A program made the translations under genes and the position numbers. A stretch of DNA of 64,000 nucleotides from positions 17,688,001 to 17,752,000 of the forward strand of contig CM051508.1 of assembly GCA_028015205.1 (NCBI GenBank), in the 5' to 3' direction. The notes below the pieces were generated by a model. That model was not told the origin of the DNA. It was given only the letters and a program-made list of their open reading frames with translations, and made no database searches. The stretch comes from Mytilisepta virgata (lineage: Eukaryota; Mollusca; Bivalvia; Mytilida; Mytilidae). This document shows, piece by piece, positions 28,501-36,482 of this stretch (its first letter is position 1; each line of letters starts with the position of its first letter).

Positions 28501-31288
28501 TATTGATCAATGTGATAAAAATGGAAACTTACCTTTGCATGCTGCCTGTAGTGAAGGTTATTTAGAAATTGTGATGCTTTTGGTCGAGAGAACATCTGAT
28601 ATGTTAAAACATGGACAATTACTAGTCCATGCTGTTTGTAATGGATGGAAAAAATATAATGCAATTAAATCGTTTCCCGTTGAGAGAAAAAGAAATTTTA
28701 TTGCTGTTTTACAACTGTTACTACACAAAAATGCAGACATTTTGCAGTTCGATCAAGTCGGACAGACACCGTTACATCTATGTTGTAAATATAATATTAC
28801 TGATGGGGTAAGCGTGCTACTATCAGAAACATCAAATATAAACATACCAAATATGAAAGGCCAGTCACCACTTTATCTCGCTTGCGAAGAAGGGTATATT
28901 TTAGTAACCAATATGTTATTGCAAAACAATGCTGATGTATTTTGTTCTGATGAAGATGGAGTGACACCATTGCATATTGCCTTTGAAAAAAGGAGGTGGG
29001 GTGTGCTAGAGATTTTATTAGATAAGAAAACAGACGTCAACAAATTAAATAAACATGATAAAGAAGTACTTCTGTGTACTGCGTGTTCAGTTGGGCACAT
29101 TGATACAGTTAGAGACATTCTAAGTGGTAACAAGATCAGTTCCAATTTGGAGGAAAAGGCAAACATAAATGCAGTATACATCCAGGGATGTTCGCCGTTA
29201 TATTTGGCTTGCAAAAGAGGAAACAAAGAATTAGTAGATATTTTAGTAGATAACAAGTCTAATGTCCGCCAGTGTGACCTAAAAAGGCGTTCGCCACTTT
29301 ATGCGGCATGTGTCAGAGGTTTTTATGATATAGTTAGAATATTAATACTTAATAATGCTGATATATCACAGTGTGATAGCAATGGGATATCACCACTTCA
29401 TGTTGCATTTATGTTCTGGAGCATATCTTTGAATAAGGATAACAAAAAATTTAAACGCCACATATGGTTTAAAGAGAGTAAAAAAAAAGAGATATTGGAT
29501 GACTTTTGTTCATTTTCAAATGATTTTCTGCAAAGCTTAAATTCGGACAACTACGAACCACTCATTCACTTATTATTGGATAACAAGGCAGACATATTAG
29601 AATGTGACTATAAAGGAAAAACGCCATTACATACATGTTGTAAATACGGTAATAAGAAAGGAGTTGAATTTCTACTAAGCAAGGGTGCAGACGTAAATAT
29701 AATTGACAAGAAAGGTCGATCAGCATTCTTCATGGCTTGTGAAGGAGGATTGTATTTAGATGATGTAAATGACTTTGTAAAATTCAGGACAAATGCCATG
29801 TCACATATCTATGCAGTCTGTATGGCGCGGAATCAAAGGATAGATAGTTACATTTCTCTACTGAAGCTTTTAGTAGATAACACACGTGACATTTCTCAAC
29901 AAGACGAATCAGGGCAGACACCGCTACATGTATGTTGTAAATACGGTAATGCTGAAGCAGCTAGAATACTAATAGAAAATAATATTAACGTTAATAAACT
30001 TGACAAAGATAATCGTACACCATTATATATAGCGTGTATGCATGGGCGTGTAAATGTCGCAAAACTTCTTCTGAACAACAAAGCTGACATTTCTATCGGT
30101 AACAACGATGGACAGACTCCGTTGCTAATAGCATGCAAAATGAGACACTATTTAATAATAAAACTTGCCAATAATGCGGATATATCCAAATGTGACCAAT
30201 TTCAACGATTAGCATTATGTAAAGCCTGTGAAAATGGACATGTAAATACCATCAACCTTTTACTGAAAAATAAGGCAGATATTTCAAAATGTGATGTTAA
30301 CGGTATTTCACCACTTCATATGATCTGCATAAAATGGCCAGCATATTATGACATAGGAACATGTAGGTATTTAATGCAAATTTTAATTGCTAATGGTGCA
30401 GATCTATCCCAGGTTACGGCAAAAGGTAATACAGCTTTACATGTAAGTTCTGAATACGGTAATGTTGAAGCCGCTAAGATTTTAATAAAGAATAAAGCTG
30501 ATGTTAACATGTGTAACAATTCAGGCCGATCTCCTCTTCATGTAGCTTGTCAAACGGGATGCGCAGAAATTGTTAAACTATTGCTGACAAATGGTGCTGT
30601 TATCGACCTTAAAGATAAAAAGGGTAAGACTCCTCTTTCCGTTATCTGTGAGTTTTGGGGCTTGCACTGTTTGCTTAAAAATTCATGTAATGAAAATTAT
30701 GACGATGAATTGCCGGAGAAAATTCTCCACAAATATACATCTGCCGCAAAGTTGTTAATTTGCGATCAAAATGATATCGTGCAGAGAGATGGCAAAGGTC
30801 AAACACTTTTGCATGTATGTTGTTTATACAACAATATTGAAGCTATTAATTTACTTCTGGAAAAGAAAGCTGATGTCAACCTTTGTGACAATGCAGGTAA
30901 AACACCTCTCTATTTGGCATCTGAAAATGGACATAAAGAGACAGTGGAACTGTTATTAAAATACAACGCAGATTTTTCTATTTATGACGATAAGAATATA
31001 TCTCCTATTGATGCTCTCTGCCTATCGTGGAGAAGAAAACCGAAGGAAATTGCTGACCCCTGTGCCAGTGTACCGCTTTACGTTAATTTCAAAGCCGTGT
31101 TGGAACTATTACAAAACAAGAATTTAGGAATTTTAAAGAAAGACCACAAAAGTGAGACAGACTTACACGTATGTTGCAAATATGGTAAAGTTGGACATGT
31201 TAGAGTTGTTTATGACCATGATACCGATAAGTGTAAAAGAAGAAGTGATGGTATTAATGACGTCCGCATGCGCAGACGGACATTATGA
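10497..31288 (+). CDS. Ig-Ig-TM-nSTAND3-ankyrin receptor gene (8 coding exons, frameshifted in the last)
   Basis: Eight exons join in compatible phase: 10497-10566, 13193-13504, 15327-15638, 17872-17923, 19031-19140, 19871-20002, 22214-22309, 24508-31288. Introns are phase 1 except the one between stalk and membrane exon, which is phase 2; the membrane exon is open only in phase 2 and the stalk exon is what converts 1 to 2. Domain order is signal peptide, two Ig domains (about residues 24-127 and 128-231), stalk, one membrane helix (about 251-273), a 76-residue linker, nSTAND3 NTPase (about 362-800), then about 50 ankyrin repeats from residue 821. Coding length is 7865 nt, one base short of 2622 codons; as written, translation stops at 28103 after 1559 residues. 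STAND NTPases are typically ligand-triggered switches in immunity or cell death; Ig ectodomain plus STAND body suggests a surface immune receptor. The architecture is read from sequence; the function is inferred. Confidence 0.85.
10567..13192 (+). other. Receptor intron 1
   Basis: Noncoding and AT-rich. It holds an antisense fragment of a dispersed repeat (10990-11090), which matches the reverse complement of sequence at 44865-44960. A T run lies at 11099-11117. I see no other exon. Confidence 0.6.
13193..13504 (+). CDS. Receptor exon 2: first Ig-like domain
   Basis: A single 312-nt phase 1-1 exon encodes one Ig-like domain. Visible hallmarks are the B-strand Cys (LTLFCNV), a Trp core (SGWEKW) and the F-strand motif with Asp and Tyr-x-Cys (KDDINIGYSCLYGF). 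Unusual is a vicinal Cys pair (DNCC) six residues after the first Cys, shared with the second domain. One N-glycosylation site (NLT) lies before the F strand. Acceptor is TTTTTTCTTACAG ending 13192 and donor is GTGAGT after 13504. The exon is the same length and phase as exon 3, pointing to exon duplication. Confidence 0.85.
13735..13925 (+). repeat. Dispersed repeat copy in receptor intron 2
   Basis: Shares blocks such as TTGCTTACCTTTCCGGAGCA and a following T-rich part with copies at 4280-4350, 44865-45105 and 58670-58885. It lies in an open frame (13653-13949) but the frame is not kept among copies, so this is not an Ig exon. Probably the 3' tail of a retroelement family. Confidence 0.6.
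15026..15292 (+). repeat. Tandem duplication, period 135 bp, before the second Ig exon
   Basis: Two copies of a ~133-bp segment, each containing GTGAAATGC, TAACTNAGGAGTATAT and TTTCTGATCTTTAA, lie head to tail directly upstream of exon 3. Divergence is about 15 percent by eye. It is intronic. Confidence 0.7.
15327..15638 (+). CDS. Receptor exon 3: second Ig-like domain
   Basis: Also exactly 312 nt and phase 1-1. It keeps the same landmarks as the first domain: LFCETGYCC, TSEWEIW, and DDLNKTYSCLYGF, with two Cys-Cys pairs of identical spacing. Four N-glycosylation sequons are visible (NLT, NSS, NVS, NKT), more than in the first domain. Acceptor TTTCACTTTAG ends at 15326, donor GTAAGT begins at 15639. 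Sequence divergence between the two domains is high outside the motifs, so the duplication is old. No further exon with the YSCLYGF signature is seen before the stalk. Confidence 0.85.
16871..17713. mobile_element. 843-bp MITE-like element with TA target duplication
   Basis: The left end (CTGTGGATTCATTAATATTC) and the right end are imperfect inverted repeats for about 85 bp, with shared blocks ACCAATTTTCGTG and CCACGAATTTA. Both ends are flanked by TA (16869-16870 and 17714-17715), as expected for Tc1/mariner-type insertion. No transposase is visible in the interior, so it is non-autonomous. It lies in receptor intron 3, about 160 bp upstream of the stalk exon. Confidence 0.7.
17872..17923 (+). 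CDS. Receptor exon 4: short acidic stalk
   Basis: A 52-nt exon reads Tyr-Val-Ser-Val then an acidic, Asn-rich run (EDNDGDNNN). The acceptor follows a T-rich tract (AG at 17870-17871) and the donor GTAAGT begins at 17924. It enters in phase 1 and leaves in phase 2, exactly what is needed to join the second Ig exon to the membrane exon, which has stops in both other phases. The short size makes it easy to miss; the phase logic is the main support. Confidence 0.7.
19031..19140 (+). CDS. Receptor exon 5: transmembrane helix and basic stop-transfer
   Basis: In phase 2 this exon gives about 23 hydrophobic residues (YAVIAVVVVAVFGIATLVV and on to FLIA) followed directly by RRRKANKKEK. By the positive-inside rule the basic end is cytoplasmic, so the Ig domains are outside and the NTPase and ankyrin repeats inside. 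Acceptor is CATTTTTAG ending 19030; donor GTATAT after 19140 is weaker than the others. The exon leaves in phase 1. Confidence 0.85.
19871..20002 (+). CDS. Receptor exon 6: cytoplasmic linker
   Basis: A 132-nt phase 1-1 exon encodes 44 residues of acidic, polar sequence (for example SMTEDARQLLIIHSDIPEN). No known domain, ITAM or ITIM is visible. Acceptor AG is at 19869-19870 after GTTCTT; donor GTAAAT starts at 20003. It is placed in the gene by phase and by lying between the membrane exon and the NTPase exon. Confidence 0.7.
20262..20510 (+). pseudogene. 5'-truncated non-LTR retrotransposon 3' end
   Basis: An open stretch ending at TAA 20379-20381 reads KFKTILNPSTPGDIKTL then FIQQSLELRKGD, resembling the extreme C-terminus of LINE reverse transcriptases. 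It is followed by an untranslated part, AATAAA (20480-20485) and a short TTGAA-type repeat tail (20494-20509). Truncated insertions of this kind are typical of LINEs. Family not assigned. It lies in receptor intron 6. Confidence 0.6.
22214..22309 (+). CDS. Receptor exon 7: second cytoplasmic linker
   Basis: A 96-nt phase 1-1 exon encodes 32 charged residues (DPKQELMEAQSILKNIK at the end), likely a helix leading into the NTPase. Acceptor is TCTTACGCAG ending 22213 and donor is GTAAGA at 22310. A longer open frame runs antisense across it (22239-22676) but has no protein-like features. Removing this exon would keep frame, so it could be alternatively spliced. Confidence 0.7.
22940..23116 (-). 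mobile_element. tRNA-derived SINE copy, 5' truncated
   Basis: The reverse strand carries the B box (GAGTTCGAATCTCACC), then the conserved central block GGTTCTCTCCGGGTACTCC and CTTCCTCCAC. It matches the plus-strand copies at 57281 and 60790 but lacks their A-box part. The conserved block resembles the MetaSINE domain described from molluscs; that name is from memory. Confidence 0.75.
23356..24073. mobile_element. 718-bp MITE with ~130-bp inverted ends, just upstream of the giant exon
   Basis: Left end begins TCACTAGAAACAGCTTTTGC and the right end is its reverse complement; identity continues for about 130 bp, including the TATCCTCGGGGAAACATT block and AAGGAAACCCTCC. ACAA flanks both ends (23352-23355, 24074-24077), a likely target-site duplication. 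No open frame of note inside. The element sits in the last intron, about 430 bp before the acceptor of exon 8. Confidence 0.75.
24508..31288 (+). CDS. Receptor exon 8: nSTAND3 NTPase and ~50 ankyrin repeats, single-base frameshift
   Basis: One 6.8-kb exon. It starts with the family signature W-x(3)-D-x-x-F-V-x-T (IKEWKEEDKTFVNT), then Walker A GSSGTGKS (24624-24647), Walker B LFVIDD (24762-24779) and an arginine-sensor-like VSCRLHIYKD (about 24950). A helical/winged region ends near MIHDKIYDIAAV. This matches the nSTAND3 family as I remember it. Ankyrin repeats start at 25884: 2 diverged, about 20 near-identical 33-residue units (26082 to about 28060), then about 28 older, diverged ones. The frame breaks at 28028/28029, where one G is missing relative to every sister repeat; as written the stop is at 28101-28103, while the shifted frame runs to TGA at 31286-31288. 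The absence of any intron suggests the block was acquired as a unit. Confidence 0.85.
26082..28103 (+). repeat. 99-bp coding tandem repeat (about 20 near-identical ankyrin units)
   Basis: Each 99-bp unit starts with TCACCACTG (SPL) and encodes SPLYGAC, a variable pair, GHKEIVELLLDKKADINHYD and a short loop. Units are so alike in DNA that synonymous sites match, unlike the older repeats after 28150. Units starting at 26379 and 26973 share the rare HANM loop followed by an RKGH unit, which marks a six-unit (594-bp) higher-order duplication. Confidence 0.85.
28020..28035 (+). other. Frameshift site in the ankyrin array
   Basis: Sister repeats read GAT, six A, then GCAGAC. Here the six A are followed by CAGAC, so one G is missing between 28028 and 28029. 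Everything after it continues the ankyrin consensus in the new frame. Position beside a homopolymer in a near-identical tandem repeat is where long-read consensus errors and mis-polishing concentrate, so an assembly error is at least as likely as a real null allele. Confidence 0.9.
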
Positions 31289-31353
31289 CTTTATCTCTTT
31301 CTTAAGAAGACCGGAAATGTAATTTTAATATTTAGAAGAATTCTATCCTGAAA

Positions 31354-31359
31354 AATAAA
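31354..31359 (+). promoter_or_regulatory. Polyadenylation signal of the receptor gene
   Basis: AATAAA lies 65 bases after the final TGA, giving a short 3' UTR. It is the first canonical signal after the stop. Confidence 0.6.
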
Positions 31360-31934
31360 ATCTTCCAATCATGTAAGTTGTCAATTTTGACCCTTTAGGA
31401 CGTACTATTGTACATGTATTTTGAATATAAGAAATTTGTTTAGTCTGTAATGATAACGTTCAGATCATTTACCAATCAAGTGTGTCACAATTTATGAGAA
31501 CTTAATAACATTAGTAACAATTAAACGCTAACATAAACTGACATTAGGATGAGCTGTTTTTCTATTATTTGAACTTTGGACTGGTAGTCTGTTTAATGAT
31601 GATTTTGTCCCTTTGTGCAATTCCAGATTCTGGTACATGTCTCCTTACATATTACTTGAATATATCTTTGAGTGCTTTCAAGATATCCTGTCAAGTGATA
31701 TTATGTGCAAGTTTTTCATTTCTAGACTCTCTATCGGTTGTATTATTTGTAAAGGGTATTTAAAATATCTTTCGATATCAAACACTTCTTCGTATATTGT
31801 TTAGGCGTTGTAGTTTTGATTGATTTTGTCCAAAACGTTGGGGTGGTTTTCAAATTCCTTAAGCTCAAAACTAGAAATTTGAATTGTCAATACACTTAAA
31901 TGCGCTGGAGTTTAGCGACAGGATGTTCCACGTA

Positions 31935-32445
31935 CTAATTTGACAAAACTTTATGCGATTTTTTATGCTTTGTATACACAATATTGGACTTGACCAAAGG
32001 AAGGTCCCTTTCGGTTGTTAGAAGAAATCAGACAATAATTGTTGGGAAAAACTTAGTTTTTATATGAAAAAATGCATATTTTGATAATTAACCTTATGTC
32101 GTATGATAGCGTCAGATTGCCTTCACAGATTTTCATAAATTTTATACACAATGTTGAACATGATCAGAGGAAGGTCCCTTTTTATTTTTCGGAAAATCGG
32201 AAAACACTGTTTGGGGAAAAACTTAGTTTTTATATGAAAAAATGCATATTTTGAGAATTAACACTATGTTTTATGATAACTTAAGATTGCCTTCACAGAT
32301 TTTCATAAATTTTATGCACAGTGCTGAACATGATCAAAGAAAGGTCCCTTTTGAATTTAAGGACAATTGGGAAGTACTTTTTGGGGAAAAGTTTGTTTTT
32401 ATATGGAAAGAGGCAAATTTTGAGAATTTAGCTTCATGATTTTTG
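31935..32445 (+). repeat. Three-unit tandem repeat, period 170 bp
   Basis: Units share GGAAGGTCCCTTT, CTTAGTTTTTATATGAAAAA and CTTCACAGATTTTCATAAAT. The TATATGAAAA landmark falls at 32061, 32231 and 32400. Short open frames in neighbouring units give similar peptides, but 170 is not a multiple of three and the frame is not continuous, so coding is unlikely. It lies just downstream of the receptor gene. Confidence 0.75.
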
Positions 32446-34800
32446 ATAGATAAAATGAATGTATGAAATCACAACTAGATTTTGAAGTGTTGTGATTCCC
32501 ATGAGTTAAATCACACAAGCCGGCGGGGCCCTTTCTGACATTGTCAGTATTCTAGTATGTTTGTATTGTTTCATATTTGATTATATCTGTGTCTAAACCA
32601 TAGGTCCAAATAAAGTATAAGAGCTTTTTAAATAATTAAATAAAGAAATATTATATCCGGACAGATTCTAAAGCGGGAATGTGTATTTTTTGTGCATAGA
32701 AATATCTCGGAGTACAATCAACACCGGTATATGTATTTGCACGACATTTACAAATAAGGGGACAACCTATTTTATATTTCGGGAGGAGACTGGCCAGAAA
32801 TATTTTGAAAATGAATAAGCCGGATAAGTAAAAGGTGAAAATGAATATTCAATCCGAAAGCATCCTCAATGGAAATCGAAATGTTGGTTCCCTAAAGAAA
32901 AACTGATATCATTCCTGACTTTGAACATGCACTTCCACAAGCACTTTTGTTTCTCAAAAAAGGGTCAACAGGAAATGACCAGGACCAGCTAAATGAGTCG
33001 GGTTGTTGTGACATTAGATTGCATTTTGATTGGGTTTTTTTGTTTTTCTGTCCATTACAATTGTAAAATTAAAAGATATTAAATTTGGCGCGTACGATTA
33101 TGTGCCGAAATGGCGTAAGAAAAGGTACCCGAGCAAATACTACAATACCTGTCAATAATATACCAGAAAAAAATATTTGGTTGAAGATACCTATATCGAC
33201 AGATATCGAAAAAGCACATCCAAACTATTACTGATGTTTATATACAAATATCTGAGGAATTGAATAGCACAAGTTTGTGTAAATACAATCCGAATAAACA
33301 TTAGTTTTTCAAAACAGACCCCGAAATAATCCTAAAAATCATGACAAACTCACCCCAAATTCCCCTCCCCCTTTAGGTTTATATAGGGAGTATCCCCTCC
33401 CCACCACCGGTGAATTTCATAGGGTTTGCTTACAATTCAAATGCCCTAAAGACAAATATGAAACCTTAAGAAAGACAAAAAAAACAGAAGGACCGTAAAA
33501 CAGATATGAATAACCTTTTGCATGTATATATGCAATCTGGTTTTGTATGTACATATAAATTCAACAAAGCATGTCAATATAAGTTCATCATTCGGGTCCT
33601 GAATATGCGAGGGAATGCTGAATTGTCACAACTCTTAATGTACTGCAATACATTTTTAAATTGGGACCAATTTTCAATATCGAAAAAAAAAAAAAGATAG
33701 AGCGGCTTTATCAGGCCATTCAAGCTGATTGTACTAAAACGGTGTTGTGCACAAAATATACACATTCTCGCGTTATTGTTTTTTTTTATTATTAAACTAT
33801 TTTAAAAGCTATAACACTTTATTTGGTACAATGGCTTAGACACAGACATAACCAATCGATGAAAAATGAAACAAAATACACATGTTCAAAATCCCATTAT
33901 TGCGTCGTGTGTAAAATACATTTTCTCATTGGTCCAGCTTGATAGTTTATTTAAGGTCGAATGGTTGATTCGACAAATGGAAATGACCGTTCCATTTCTT
34001 ATTCATCGCAAACAGTTTTGTCAAATGATTGTATCGAACATCCTTTCGCTACACTCGAGCGCATTTAAGTGTAGATCTAAGGATGTAAAGTTATATACGA
34101 TCATTTGTTCTTTTCCCTCACCATGGTATATAGTATTTGACATCTTATATACTAGTCAACAAAAGAAACGATACATGGTAATGCATTTTTCATATATTCA
34201 TAATTTCAAATAGGTGTACTAAGCAGAAAAATAGATCCATACGTCTGATTTTCATAGTAGACTGTTTTTTCATCAAAAGCATTGATTTTGTGCTAAAAGT
34301 TTGAAATAAAAAAATCCACTTTTTGAGATTTAAAAAATCAAATTTTTCAACTCAAAATAAACAAAAATTGGTATATTTACCCCGTCATGTGAATTATAAT
34401 GTCTGTATGACAAAAGATTTGAATTTTTCTTATTGATTTCAGCCACTGGATTTTCATTTTACAAAATGTGTGTCGATTTTCTTCTCAATTTAATTTAACC
34501 CTCTTTCGGAAATTTCCATTTTCCACCATTTCAAGTTTTATAACAATTTCAAAACTAGATGCATTAGACCAAGAAATAAAGTAGCAAACAACTGTTGCCC
34601 TCATACTTAAGTTTTTTTTAAGGAATTACCCACTGGCAGATATTTGGTTCCGAACACGTGTATCGTTACTTGGGTTTTTCTGGCATAACAATTTTATGGG
34701 CAATAAAATGTATCTGGAAATACTTCTGTATTGGTGTGTTCTGTGCAAACATTGTGTTGTTTTCACGTAAACAATATTATGACTTTATAAGTGATAATAC
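32446..34800. other. Noncoding stretch
   Basis: A 115-codon plus-strand open frame at 33866-34213 has no protein-like pattern or splice context that I recognise. A-rich tract at 33682-33695. Nothing else supported. Confidence 0.4.
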
Positions 34801-34802
34801 CA

Positions 34803-34971
34803 TTACTGTCAAACCTGCTATAAAGGGCACCTCTGTAGAGCAAATCACTGGCTTTAATGGGCACTGTGAAAATGTTCCGGTCATGTAAAAAACATTTAAC
34901 ATTAATGACTATTTAAAGGGCACATTTTTATTGTCACTTGCGTGCCCTTTATACACAAGTCTGACTGCAAT
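34803..34971. mobile_element. Short (~165 bp) inverted-repeat element
   Basis: TACTGTCAAACCTGCTATAA plus AGGGCAC at the left is matched in reverse complement at the right (GTGCCCTTTATACACAAG, TCTGACTG). The interior also repeats TAAAGGGCACA. The size and ends fit a MITE; a target duplication is not clear. Confidence 0.5.
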
Positions 34972-36043
34972 AAACTTAAGAAATTAATTGCGAATGTTGC
35001 ATACAGTGTTTAATTTTTATATTATATTACTTTATGTTAGATACTGATCAAGTTATAAATAGATATGGAATTTCTGGATGGTATAATGTTTCTGCTTTTA
35101 TCATTGTTCATATTATTTTCTTAGAATGTTTCACTTTACTTGTTGTGTCGTTATGGTGTGTTAGAAATCGTAACATTGTCTTTTTGTATTTTACATGTGA
35201 GCTGCTATAGAAATATGTAAGTCTCCTGTTGATGTATGACGAAAATTGCAAGTCGAGAACAATGTTGAACTTATTGAAATCACATACCAATCTTTATCAT
35301 ATTTGTTATTATTTCTTCCTGCCAAATAAGTGTTATAATGATATGCTGTTAAGCGTAGGGTTACGTGTTGTTTAAATTAAGGAAACTTATCATTGACAAT
35401 GACCTTTTTTATTAAGTGTATGTGTATTGTAATCAATGATAAGCAAATAAAATACCGTGTACATATAGAATGAAATTAATTTAACTCATTTGGTCTTTAC
35501 AAATAAAATAGCTAATTAATATTATCGAGAGAAAAAAATAAACATTACAGAAATGTGTAAACTATTATTTCAGGGAAGTTCATTCTATTTTGTTTTTTTT
35601 TTCTGTATATTGCAAATCATGAAACAATTAACTTTGAAATCGTTGAACTTGCCAGAGAAAGGAAACTTTCTGTACATTGTAATTAACTGGGGAATTTTCA
35701 ATGAGGTGTGAAAACTGAAAAAAAATCCAGGTTTCATAGTACAATCACACTTAAAACAATGATTTCATAACGTAATGATTGAATGATTGTGTTAAATTCT
35801 TATCAACCAATATATTTAATTTAAAAAGGAGATTAATTTTTTTAAAGAGTTTGTGTAGTATTTGTTTCAGTATCTTAATCTAAGCCAGGCATACAGATTT
35901 TATAGTTCTTAAAGCAAAATTGTTTTGATATATGTAATAGGCGTTTTAACGTTTCTTTCTTTCCAAATGTATTTATGATTTAATAAAGGTACAATAATTA
36001 TGTTCTCGTGTAAATTGATGTATTTTTATTCTAGATATTTCAG

Positions 36044-36259
36044 ATTATTCTGGTGAAACAAAAAATATATGAAGGTATTTGGACCATAAATCACCATTTT
36101 AGTCTTTCAAATTTCCCGGATGTTCCATGCAACGTAATAGCAATAACCTCTGTTATTATCAACAAACATCGGAAATGCAGTATATTAAAATTTTATTTTC
36201 GTGGTACATGTACCCGCGAACAACACAAGGAGGTGCTTTTCAAATGCAGTCGAAGCTAG
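36044..36259 (+). CDS. Candidate terminal exon, unknown protein
   Basis: Two acceptor-like sites (TATTTTTATTCTAG ending 36034, TATTTCAG ending 36043) precede an open stretch of 71 codons ending at TAG. Protein-like features are four Cys and the phrases FSLSNFPDVPCNVIAIT and FRGTCTREQHKEVLFKC. AATAAA occurs at 36477-36482. I do not recognise a family and see no partner exon, so it could be a chance frame or a relic. Confidence 0.25.
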   Translation: MILVKQKIYEGIWTINHHFSLSNFPDVPCNVIAITSVIINKHRKCSILKFYFRGTCTREQHKEVLFKCSRS

Positions 36260-36482
36260 ATCTACATTTTTGTACATAATGACCACTTTGAACTTTTGAT
36301 TAAGATTATTTTTTTAGTAAAACTGAAATATAATTTACTATTTACTATATTTTGTTATTTAGTATGGTCCGGATACCTTATAACTGTTAACTTTCCGTGA
36401 GAAATTAGTTGATACAATGTTAACGATCTGGATTTGTTTGATGGTTTACTTGTAAATAGATTTGATGTATAAAAGCAATAAA

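Noticed and set aside
32072..32439. Two similar ~60-codon frames suggesting a repeated small protein
   Set aside because: They come from a 170-bp tandem repeat; 170 is not divisible by three, and the frame is not kept along the array.
33866..34213. 115-codon plus-strand open frame
   Set aside because: No domain, no splice context, no polyadenylation signal in place; length is within chance for this much AT-rich sequence.
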